From: Planctomycetaceae bacterium
Lineage (GTDB): Bacteria > Planctomycetota > Planctomycetia > Pirellulales > Pirellulaceae
Assembly: GCA_027487485.1 (NCBI GenBank)
Contig: JAIYDN010000067.1
Coordinates: 62,001-126,000, forward strand
Reading direction: 5' to 3'
Length of the DNA: 64,000 nt
Below, piece after piece: positions 54,389-62,489 of the stretch. The translations under genes and the position numbers were made by a program. The notes below the pieces were generated by a model. The model was not told the origin of the DNA. It did not search any database and saw nothing but the letters and a program-made list of their open reading frames with translations. The first letter of the stretch is position 1. Every line of letters starts with the position of its first letter.

Positions 54389-56935
54389 ATGCTTGAAAAC
54401 CAATCGCTACTCGATCATCCTCCCAATGAATCGCGTCCGCTACGATTGATTATGATCGCGGTCGCATGTAGCCCTTACCGTGGTTCGGAAGCCGGCGTGG
54501 GATGGAACCGTGCGATCCAGGCAGCTAAATTTGACGAGACTTGGGTGATCACAGAACAGGGTGAATTCTCCGACGAGATTGATGACTTCCTTGCCAAAAA
54601 CGGAAAAATACCAAATCTCCATTTTGTGAAGGTCCCCAACGGATGGCTCGGGGCTCTTCTAAGAAGGTTCCGCCTTACCTACTACGTATCGTATTGGTTA
54701 TGGCATCGTACGGCTTTGCACGCGATGCGAGAACTGGTGCAGACTCAACCGTTTGATTTGATACATCAAGCCACCTACTGCGGGTACCGCGAGCCCGGCC
54801 GCGGCTGGACTTTGCGCAAGCCATTTGTTTGGGGCCCTCTCGGTGGAACACAAAACTTTCCCTGGAGATTTTTGGATGTTACGGATTTCTTTGGGACACT
54901 TCGAGAAGCCAGCCGCTCGGTGCTGAATCGAATCCAAATGCGATTTAGTCGCCGAGTGCGCAAAGCACTTGCAAATAGCGAAATCGTTTTGGCTGCGAAC
55001 ACATCCATTCGAGACGATTTCCGACGCTTCTTTCGTAATGATCCTCGAGTTCGGGTTGAGATTGGAACTCAGTACATTGCGGAGTACGACAAGATCCGAA
55101 GAACCCCACAGCGACCGCTCCAAATCCTTTGGTCCGGTGAACTGAGAACTCACAAAGCCTTGTCGTTATTGCTGAAAGCCATTGCAAAGCTTCCCAATCG
55201 AGTTGCTGTCGAAGTCCGAATTTTGGGACGCGGTCCATTACTGAATCGGTGGACAAGACTTGCGTCCAAGCTGGGCATTAGCAACCGAGTTCAGTTTATG
55301 AAATTCATTCCCCACAACGAGGCATTAAAACAATTCCATTGGGCCGACATCTTTGTTTTTACAAGCCTTCGAGACACCACCGGATCGGTCCTTCTAGAAT
55401 CCATGTCGCATGGAACTCCCGTCGTTTGTCTGGACCACCAAGGGGCGCGTGACCTGATCAACGAAAAGTGCGGCGTTAAGATTCCTGTAAGTACACCGAA
55501 TCAAGTGGTCGACGACTTAGCATTCGCAATTACAGAACTATTTGATGCACCTGAGAAATGCGAGACACTGGGCCGTGGCGCCATTGAAGAGGCGAAGAAG
55601 CATCATTGGGATGTTCAAGGACGCTACATGGCTAGCGTTTATCGTGAAGCCGTTTACGGCAAGATAAGTGAAAGGCCTTCGGAGACACTGCCAAGAATCG
55701 CAATGTTCGCGTTCTCATGCCATCCCACGGACACCATGGAGTCGCGTGTTGGCTGGAATCGAATTCTTCACGCATCCAGGCGATTTGAAACGCATGTCTT
55801 CTATGGCGAACGGTTCGAGAAAGAAGACTTAGAAGCCCTTTTAAACGAACATCCTTTTAAGCATCGTATTCATCTTCACCATGTGGAATTGCCGTCTTAT
55901 TGGAAGCCCTTCCTGCGTGTTTCGGGAATGTTCTACTTTACGTACAATGCTTGGCATAAGGCAGCCTACGCGTTATCGCGAAAAATGCATGATCGGCAAC
56001 CGTTTGCTTTGGTGCATCAAGTCAATTTTTGCGGATTTCGTGAACCAGGCTACGGCTGGAAACTCAATGCTCCTTTTTTATGGGGCCCTGTGGGCGGTAC
56101 ACAAAACTTCCCCATGCGTTTTCTAGGGGTAAGCGATGTGCTGGGGGGGATTCGAGAATGGTGCCGGAACTTCATCAACGGCTTTCAAATGCGATACTCT
56201 AGCCGTGTTCAGGGAGCCGCACGAAAAGCTCGCGTCATTTTTGCGGCCAATTCGACTGCACAGCGCGATATCCAACGATCACTGAATCGAAGCGCACAAC
56301 TGCAACTGGAAATTGGAATCCATGAAATTGCCAAACAGCCGAAGCCAGTCCGTGACGAACAGCGACCTCTGCGTTTGCTGTGGGCAGGACGGCTTCGATC
56401 ATGGAAAGGACTGCCTCTGTTATTGGAAGCGCTCGCACAACTTCCCAAAGAATGTCCGTTCGAGCTTCGTGTGATGGGACAAGGAAACTTGCTCCGTTCA
56501 TGGCAAAGGCTCGCGAGTCGACTAGGCATCGCTGAACATGTTCAATGGCTCGGTTGGCCATCCTACAAAGAAGGACTCGAACAATATCGTTGGGCCGACT
56601 TGTATGCATTTACCAGTCTTCGCGATACGTCCGGCACTGGGTTGCTCGAAGCATTAGCTGCCGGCACGCCATTGATTGGCTTAGACCACCAGGGCTTCGC
56701 GGATATCGCGACGGCCGATTGTGCAATCCGAATTAAACCTGATTTGCCAAGCCAAGTTTCGAAAGATATCGCTGCTGAGATCGTTTCCATCAATTCCGAT
56801 TCCGCCCGACTGAACCGTTTAAGTGCAGGGGCTTTGGAACGAGCGAAATGTTATCATTGGGATCGATTGGCGGAAGGAATGGATGACGCCTACTCTCGAG
56901 TTGTAAACGCAACCGAAAGGCATGCTGCATCATGA
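54389..56935 (+). CDS. Tandem-fused pair of family 4-type glycosyltransferases
   Basis: 848 residues from ATG 54389; the frame is open to TTG 54230, but that extension lacks family similarity. The protein consists of two homologous halves. Half 1 (about 20-420) has IAVACSPYRGSEAGVGWNRA, GYREPGRGWTLRKPFVWGPL, GGTQNFPWRFL and LRDTTGSVLLESMSHGTPVV. Half 2 (about 425-848) repeats these as MFAFSCHPTDTMESRVGWNR, GFREPGYGWKLNAPFLWGPV, GGTQNFPMRFL and LRDTSGTGLLEALAAGTPLI. The C-terminal segments are GT-B donor-binding motifs with the conserved E-x7-E pattern near GLLEALAAGTP. It resembles an in-frame tandem duplication. It probably adds two similar sugars in sequence, and starts the second polysaccharide block. 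Confidence 0.9.
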   Translation: MLENQSLLDHPPNESRPLRLIMIAVACSPYRGSEAGVGWNRAIQAAKFDETWVITEQGEFSDEIDDFLAKNGKIPNLHFVKVPNGWLGALLRRFRLTYYVSYWLWHRTALHAMRELVQTQPFDLIHQATYCGYREPGRGWTLRKPFVWGPLGGTQNFPWRFLDVTDFFGTLREASRSVLNRIQMRFSRRVRKALANSEIVLAANTSIRDDFRRFFRNDPRVRVEIGTQYIAEYDKIRRTPQRPLQILWSGELRTHKALSLLLKAIAKLPNRVAVEVRILGRGPLLNRWTRLASKLGISNRVQFMKFIPHNEALKQFHWADIFVFTSLRDTTGSVLLESMSHGTPVVCLDHQGARDLINEKCGVKIPVSTPNQVVDDLAFAITELFDAPEKCETLGRGAIEEAKKHHWDVQGRYMASVYREAVYGKISERPSETLPRIAMFAFSCHPTDTMESRVGWNRILHASRRFETHVFYGERFEKEDLEALLNEHPFKHRIHLHHVELPSYWKPFLRVSGMFYFTYNAWHKAAYALSRKMHDRQPFALVHQVNFCGFREPGYGWKLNAPFLWGPVGGTQNFPMRFLGVSDVLGGIREWCRNFINGFQMRYSSRVQGAARKARVIFAANSTAQRDIQRSLNRSAQLQLEIGIHEIAKQPKPVRDEQRPLRLLWAGRLRSWKGLPLLLEALAQLPKECPFELRVMGQGNLLRSWQRLASRLGIAEHVQWLGWPSYKEGLEQYRWADLYAFTSLRDTSGTGLLEALAAGTPLIGLDHQGFADIATADCAIRIKPDLPSQVSKDIAAEIVSINSDSARLNRLSAGALERAKCYHWDRLAEGMDDAYSRVVNATERHAAS

Positions 56936-58206
56936 CGAGCAAGTCAGATGCGGGTATTCGGAAACACTGGATCTCCAGATTGTTCTTGCATCGAGGAGTC
57001 TTGAGCATTCTTGACCAAGGAATCGTTAGCGTTACCAGTTTCGTAACCCTAGTGCTCATCGGGCGATGGGGCGGGGACGAACAGCTAGGGATCTACTCGA
57101 TTGTCTTCACGCTGCTTTGGTTAGCTGCAAGCATGCCCAACGCACTCATCTGGGCACCTTTTACCGTTCGTATGCCTAGACTAGAGGTCGATGAACAAAA
57201 ACGCTTGGAATCAAGTATCGCCTGGCACACGACGGTATTTTGTATATTCATGTTCGGTCCAACATTACTGACACTTGCTTGGATGGCCAATCTCACTCCA
57301 TGGCTTGGACTATCTGCCTTTGTGTATGTCGCGGGAATGACTTTACGCGAGCATCTACGGCGTGTGCGAATGGTGCATCTCGACATGGCTGGATTGCTCC
57401 TTTTTGACGCTTCCGTGTGCCTTCTCCAAATTGTCAGTTTTGCCCTTTTTTATTACTGGGGCGGCGTGAATGCAAATTCTGTAATGCTTTCGCATGGATT
57501 GCTCGCCGGCTTACCGGTAATCGCCATTTTTCTTCAGAACGGCGTACATCGCATTAGCATATCCATGGCGTGGTCGGACTGGTTGATCCATTGGCAAAGC
57601 GGACGATGGCTTGCCGGAGCCGCCTTGGTCAATGCCGCCAGTGAGGCTTTAGTTCGATTTGCTATCGCCAGCGTATTGGGCATGCAGGGCCTTGGGCGAT
57701 TCACAGCTGCGTTTTCATTACCGATGGTAGCTAACCCGCTGGTAATCTCCCTGTCCAACGTTCTAAGAGTCAATATGGCTCGTGATGCGATCAATGATTC
57801 TGGTAAACAGATGAAGCGGTCGTTTTGGAAAAACCAAGTAGGGTGCCTTGTCTTGGTGGTACTACTCTTTGGGACGATTGCCGGCTTGGGTGGACTTGGT
57901 GCTCAGGTTACGTTCGGGACAAAGTTCGATGGCTTGGCCAGCCCCATTCTGACAATCTGCATTGGGTTAGCCATTTCTATGGCGTGTATTCCTAGCGAAA
58001 TCGCGCTGACTTCCGTGGGGCAAACGAAAGTCCTTATTTGGGCTTCATTGGCTCGATTCGCCGTTGTTCTGGCTATCGCTTGGCCTGCAATCCATGCCTT
58101 TGGGTTGTTGGGTGGAGGAGTTGTAATATCAGCTGGTTTCGCAATGGTTCTGCTGATCCAGCTAATTGCCACTCTTCAGTATTTCTACGGCAGAAACGCT
58201 CCATAG
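56932..58206 (+). CDS. Wzx-like polysaccharide flippase
   Basis: 424 residues whose ATG overlaps the preceding stop by 4 bases. About twelve hydrophobic segments, beginning with ILDQGIVSVTSFVTLVLIGR and including FAIASVLGMQGLGRFTAAFS and FGLLGGGVVISAGFAMVLLI, fit the MOP/Wzx oligosaccharide flippase fold. It should move lipid-linked repeat units across the inner membrane, feeding the Wzy-type polymerase encoded 15 kb upstream. It is the last gene of the polysaccharide region, followed by a hexanucleotide microsatellite. Confidence 0.82.
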   Translation: MTSKSDAGIRKHWISRLFLHRGVLSILDQGIVSVTSFVTLVLIGRWGGDEQLGIYSIVFTLLWLAASMPNALIWAPFTVRMPRLEVDEQKRLESSIAWHTTVFCIFMFGPTLLTLAWMANLTPWLGLSAFVYVAGMTLREHLRRVRMVHLDMAGLLLFDASVCLLQIVSFALFYYWGGVNANSVMLSHGLLAGLPVIAIFLQNGVHRISISMAWSDWLIHWQSGRWLAGAALVNAASEALVRFAIASVLGMQGLGRFTAAFSLPMVANPLVISLSNVLRVNMARDAINDSGKQMKRSFWKNQVGCLVLVVLLFGTIAGLGGLGAQVTFGTKFDGLASPILTICIGLAISMACIPSEIALTSVGQTKVLIWASLARFAVVLAIAWPAIHAFGLLGGGVVISAGFAMVLLIQLIATLQYFYGRNAP

Positions 58207-58351
58207 AATCCCTGACGAAGTTGCCCTGGATGATGATCCCGCTGATGAAACGTCGCCTGGCAATCAGGAAGAAATACCTTCGTGGATACTGCGATGGAAT
58301 TTGTTCAGAGCCCCAACGGCGACTTTTGATGATGCACATCTAGTCTTTCAT

Positions 58352-58504
58352 TCTTACTCTTACTCTTACTCTTACTCGTACTCGTACTCGTACTCGTACT
58401 CGTACTCGTGCTCGTGCTCGTGCTCGTACTCGTACTCGTACTCGTACTCGAAAACGTTGGTCGAGTACGAGTACCGCTGATGCTGAGTACGAGGACGAGT
58501 ACGA
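58352..58504. repeat. Hexanucleotide microsatellite with inverted units downstream
   Basis: 58352-58450 is 16.5 copies of a 6-base unit: four TCTTAC, five TCGTAC, three TCGTGC, four TCGTAC, then TCG. Reverse-complement units follow at 58462-58474 (CGAGTACGAGTAC) and 58485-58504 (GAGTACGAGGACGAGTACGA), so the array could fold back on itself. It lies between the convergent flippase and phosphatase genes. Frames through it (YS or EY/EH repeats) are by-products. Confidence 0.92.
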
Positions 58505-58598
58505 AAAACATATTTCCCAAGAGGGCGAGGAATTCCGATTTCCGCGACACCCAAACCTACCACCTGCAGCTCAGTTTAATCGCCAGAGGAAACTGGAA

Positions 58599-60281
58599 CT
58601 ACGCCTCGCGTCCAACGATAACAAGACACATATCGTCCTCTTGATCGCAGCCAACGATATGCTTGGTGACCTTTTCCACAATCTCCTGACCGGCTTTTTG
58701 AATGTCGCCCGCGCTCGCTGCAACTAGCTGACGCACCCGTTCAATCGAAAACTGAACGCCCTCTGCATTGGGGGCTTCGAAAATACCGTCGGTGTACATC
58801 GTCATGGACTCACCGGGCTTCAGGTCGAGCTCGAACATGTCGAAGGGAATATCGGTCATAATCCCAAGAGGCGGGCCGCCAACATCCGCACCTGGTTCCG
58901 TAATCTCTTTGGATTCGGTCAACATAATGGGAGGCATATGCCCAGCGATGACGATCGTCGCTTTATGTGCAACATAATCCAAAATGATAACCGACATCGT
59001 GATAAACTTTTCGACACCTAGGGCTGTAATGCGATCGTTCAGCGTGGCGAGGGCTATCTTGGGATCATCGATGGAAGCGAATGCAAACCGAGCCTCGGCA
59101 GAAAGTTTTGCCATGAACATAGCTGCAGCAACCCCATGCCCAACCACGTCGGCGATCACGATCGCGAGCCGATGATTCCCTAGTTCGATATAGTCGAAAT
59201 AATCTCCGCCGATTTGTTGGGCCGGGTTGTAGTACTGGAAGAAGCAATAGCCTGGGATCTTCGGAGCAGCCTTCGGCAAAAAGGCCAATTGCACTTGGCT
59301 AGCAAGTTCCAGATCTTGTTTGACCAGCCGCTGCTCAATCATCTGCTCGTGAAGCTGAGCGTTCTCGATGGCGATACCTGCTTGATTCGCAACGCCCACT
59401 AAGATTTCCAAGTCTTTGTTTTCGAAGCCACCCTTTTGTTGGATGGTGTCGATTTGGATTGCACCGATCGGTTCCCCTTCGCTATTCAAAAGCGGGGCCA
59501 CAATCATCGATCGAATACGGAAGTCCGCGACGCTCTGGCTTAGCTCAAATCGCGAATCGCTACCTGCATCCAAGGAGATAATGGCTTCCTTGGTCTGCAT
59601 TACCTCTCGAAGCACAGTCCGAGAAACTCGAACCATTTCTTCTTGATCAGGTCGCCGCGTCTTAACCCATTTTGGCTTCAGTTGTCCTTGAGCATCGTTC
59701 AGGACAATAAAGCCGCGATCTGCTTGAATAAAGATCGTGAATAGCGTATCGAGAACCTTCGGCAAAACTTCGTCCAGAGCAATTGCCTTGCCAAGGCTCT
59801 TCATGATCTCAAGAATCGCAGAAAGCTTGGCTTCCGGCGATGCACTCAACTGGGCGCCGTATTGACTGCTGCGAACGTCTAGTTTGGCTGTTACGGAGCG
59901 CGATCCACCGCCGTCGTCATCATCCTCGACGATCATGATGCCGAGCCCTGAACCCTCGGACACATTGCTTGCGGAAAGTCCAGACAACTGCCCATCTTCA
60001 TGAAAATTCAATTCGATGTCGCAAATGCGAATGGTGTCCCCTTCCACCAATTTAGTAGGTTCATTGATGAGCCGCCCATTCACGAAGCTACCATTACGGC
60101 TCTTCATGTCTTCTAGAAGAAAACTGTCACCGCTCTTGGAAATGCGAGCGTGCTGGCGAGACACCGATCCACTTTCCAACACGATATCGCAATCGGGGTG
60201 CCTCCCCATCACGTATTGGCTGTTTTCCAAGGGGTAACGTCGACCCATGGCCGGGCCGGTGACTGCATCCAGGTAAGGCAT
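58599..60281 (-). CDS. FHA-GAF-SpoIIE (PP2C-type) phosphatase
   Basis: 560 residues from ATG 60281; the frame is open to 60515, but the FHA domain begins right after this start (MPYLDAVTGPAMGRRYPLEN). The FHA domain (about 1-95) shows GRHPDCDIVLE, SVSRQHARI and SRNGSFVNG and binds phosphothreonine. A GAF domain (about 165-330) shows RSMIVAPLLNSEGEPIGAIQ and GVANQAGIAIENAQLHEQM. The SpoIIE-type Ser/Thr phosphatase has metal-binding aspartates in GGDYFDY (near residue 358), ADVVGHG and YTDGIFEAPN. This fits a partner-switching or kinase-signalling regulator that senses a small ligand or phosphopeptide. No anti-sigma or STAS partner is adjacent. 60282-60608 is a divergent intergenic region with no gene recognised. 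Confidence 0.92.
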   Translation of the reverse strand: MPYLDAVTGPAMGRRYPLENSQYVMGRHPDCDIVLESGSVSRQHARISKSGDSFLLEDMKSRNGSFVNGRLINEPTKLVEGDTIRICDIELNFHEDGQLSGLSASNVSEGSGLGIMIVEDDDDGGGSRSVTAKLDVRSSQYGAQLSASPEAKLSAILEIMKSLGKAIALDEVLPKVLDTLFTIFIQADRGFIVLNDAQGQLKPKWVKTRRPDQEEMVRVSRTVLREVMQTKEAIISLDAGSDSRFELSQSVADFRIRSMIVAPLLNSEGEPIGAIQIDTIQQKGGFENKDLEILVGVANQAGIAIENAQLHEQMIEQRLVKQDLELASQVQLAFLPKAAPKIPGYCFFQYYNPAQQIGGDYFDYIELGNHRLAIVIADVVGHGVAAAMFMAKLSAEARFAFASIDDPKIALATLNDRITALGVEKFITMSVIILDYVAHKATIVIAGHMPPIMLTESKEITEPGADVGGPPLGIMTDIPFDMFELDLKPGESMTMYTDGIFEAPNAEGVQFSIERVRQLVAASAGDIQKAGQEIVEKVTKHIVGCDQEDDMCLVIVGREA

Positions 60282-60608
60282 AATAGCGATTGGGAGCAAA
60301 CGAAAAACAACGGGAAAACCCCATGATAACCGTTCTTGCCCATTTCTGGTAATTGGCGATCGAAATTCTTCTTGGCCATGGAGCCACCGCATAACTGTTA
60401 CAGTGCGAATTCGAGGATTTTCAAGACCAACTCGCACAAAGCGTGTAACGCTCTTTCGATTGGATGTCGTAGAGTGCCTCGACCGGCCCATTCGATACTG
60501 AAGAAGAATCTGCAAAAATCGACATCCTTGGTGCCACCCGCCCTGAGAATGAGGTTAGATTGAGTGTGGATCGCGTGCCAAAAATTTATGAGTAGGATTG
60601 AGTGCTCT

Positions 60609-61442
60609 ATGAAAATCGTTCGCAAAAAATTGGAAGTGGCCAGCCTAGTTCTCGTCTCCGGGCTTCTGGGACAATCCGCCTTGGGACAAACCTTCGGCCA
60701 GACCCAACCTCAACAGCAAAGTGGGTTGGGGGCCGGAACCGGGACCGGAAATCCATCGGCCTTGGGGCTTGGCGATATCACATTTGCAAACAACGATGGA
60801 ACATTTCAAAACGGCACCCCGGGGTCCTTTGGCGGGCCTGGGATCTCCGGGGCACCCCTCATCGAATTTGCTACCAAAAATGCGACACAGGGCTTCTCGC
60901 CCAACGGTGCTCCTACAGGAAGCACCAGCGGTGGTAACCGAACCGGTGGCGTCAACCAAAGTCCGTTCGGGGCCAATGCATTTGGTTCCAACACCACTGC
61001 GAATCGTGGTACTAGCGGAGCGGGCGGCAACAGCGGAGCTGGAGGACCTGGCGGCCTTGGAGGACCGGGAGGTCTGGGCAATCTAGGTGCTTTCGGCCGC
61101 GGCTTCGGCAATATGAACAACGCCGCATCCAATCAGAAGAAAAACAAGATCCGTCCAACCGTCAAACCTGACATCGAATACCAAGCACGGACTTCTGAGA
61201 GTATCGCTACCGGCCTGAAGACTCGATTCACCAAAATTCCACTTCCTGCCCGCGTTCGAGGAGCCACCGCTTCGCTCGAAGGCAATAAAGTCGTTCTAAC
61301 AGGCGAAGTCTCTACCGAATCGGATAAGAGGTTGGTTGAGAGGCTTGTAAAGTTGGAGCCTGGGGTGAACCTTGTCCAAAATGATTTGACGATCCGCCCA
61401 AGTTCGAAGCAGGAATCTGTCCAGCCTGCCCCGCTCCGCTAG
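60609..61442 (+). CDS. Secreted Gly-rich protein with C-terminal BON domain
   Basis: 277 residues from ATG 60609, which starts a signal peptide (KLEVASLVLVSGLLGQSALG, cleavage near AQT-like site). The middle is low-complexity, rich in Gly, Asn, Gln and Thr (GAGTGTGNPSALGLG; GGPGGLGGPGGLGNL). A BON domain closes the protein (about 215-268): VRGATASLEGNKVVLTGEV, then KRLVERLVKLEPGVNLVQND. BON domains bind phospholipids or act as small adaptors and also occur at the N-terminus of CpaC/RcpA-type secretins; a secretin gene lies close by on the other strand. Its 3' end overlaps the convergent lipoprotein gene by 131 bases. Confidence 0.85.
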   Translation: MKIVRKKLEVASLVLVSGLLGQSALGQTFGQTQPQQQSGLGAGTGTGNPSALGLGDITFANNDGTFQNGTPGSFGGPGISGAPLIEFATKNATQGFSPNGAPTGSTSGGNRTGGVNQSPFGANAFGSNTTANRGTSGAGGNSGAGGPGGLGGPGGLGNLGAFGRGFGNMNNAASNQKKNKIRPTVKPDIEYQARTSESIATGLKTRFTKIPLPARVRGATASLEGNKVVLTGEVSTESDKRLVERLVKLEPGVNLVQNDLTIRPSSKQESVQPAPLR

Positions 61443-62457
61443 CCTGAGCCGAACCGGATCCAACCGGATTGAACGGCAACGTGCTTAAGTGCTGTGCCAT
61501 GGCTTGGTTGGATCGGTCAAAAGGAGTCATCGCGGTTGTTGGTATCGTAGGGGCCGCCATCTGCTGATTTGGCGTAAACGATGCAGCAACGGTTGGCTCC
61601 ACTTGGCCAAAGCTTGCTACCGATGTTTGCTGGTTCATCGCTGGCATCCCTGCGGGAAACGACTGTCCTTGCATCGTTCCGGTTTGCCGAGCTAACGCTT
61701 CCGCAATCTCAGGCGAAATAGGATGGGAATTGATGGACTTACGAAGCGAATTGGAAGGCATCTGGATCGTCGTGGTCCGCATCCCATTCATCACTTGCGA
61801 GGTCCCTGCTAATCTTGGATCCTGCAACTGACTGTTCACGGCACTGGGGATCGCCCCGGGAATCAACGCCGAAGCCTGTTGGGCCAATCCAGCACTCGGG
61901 TCCTCGGTAACTTTGCCTGGCAAATTCAAATTGGAGGCCGGGCCGCGAATCAACCGTCCATCTTTGGTCATGAACGTTGGGATCAACATAATCTTTTTTT
62001 GATCCCCATAAGCTTCATCCCAAGGGATCCAAACACTGTAGGATGCCCCTAACTCGCTCTCGGAAAAGTGAGTTGTGAATTGCTCGGAAGTAAACCGGAA
62101 CCGCTTTTCTGCCTGCCCCAAGTCCTCGCCATTGTGCTTTCGAAAAGTGTCATCGAAACCGTACACAATCAGATCCCCATCAACGGGAATTGCTTGAGTC
62201 TTTTCATTGTAGAAGAAGAATCGCCCCCCGAATCCGCGTGTCGGTGGCTTGCCTGCCAAGGTCAGGATATCGTTGGACCAAGTGACGGTCATGGATTGTG
62301 GAACTTGGTACTCCTTCTTTTTAAAGGTAAACCACGATCCGGAATCCTTTTTCTTCTTCTTGCTTGCAGAACTACCTGTCGTAAAGGACTCGCACCCTAA
62401 CGCACAGCATGCAGTCGTCGCTACCAAGGCCAAAAGTATTCGCTTCTGAAACATCAT
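61312..62457 (-). CDS. Probable lipoprotein, accessory to the secretin
   Basis: 381 residues. The N-terminus is a lipoprotein signal with ALGC at residues 19-22, followed by a Lys-rich stretch. Residues 50-190 form a globular, beta-rich region (SMTVTWSNDILTLAGKPPTR ... YSVWIPWDEAYGDQKKIMLI), and the remainder is Gln/Ala/Pro/Ser-rich. I do not recognise a named family. It begins 32 bases after the secretin stop on the same strand, so it may help localise or assemble the secretin, as pilotins do. That is inferred from position. Its last 43 codons are antisense to the BON-domain coding region. Confidence 0.75.
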   Translation of the reverse strand: MMFQKRILLALVATTACCALGCESFTTGSSASKKKKKDSGSWFTFKKKEYQVPQSMTVTWSNDILTLAGKPPTRGFGGRFFFYNEKTQAIPVDGDLIVYGFDDTFRKHNGEDLGQAEKRFRFTSEQFTTHFSESELGASYSVWIPWDEAYGDQKKIMLIPTFMTKDGRLIRGPASNLNLPGKVTEDPSAGLAQQASALIPGAIPSAVNSQLQDPRLAGTSQVMNGMRTTTIQMPSNSLRKSINSHPISPEIAEALARQTGTMQGQSFPAGMPAMNQQTSVASFGQVEPTVAASFTPNQQMAAPTIPTTAMTPFDRSNQAMAQHLSTLPFNPVGSGSAQASGAGQAGQIPASNLGGSSNHFGQGSPQAPTLQASQPTSYPIR

Positions 62458-62489
62458 CTTAGAACCATCCCTGTTGTAAGCTGTTAAAT

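Noticed and set aside
58166-58563. YS- and EY/EH-repeat proteins through the microsatellite
   Set aside because: They are direct translations of a 6-base repeat, open in several frames, without flanking domains or ribosome-binding sites.
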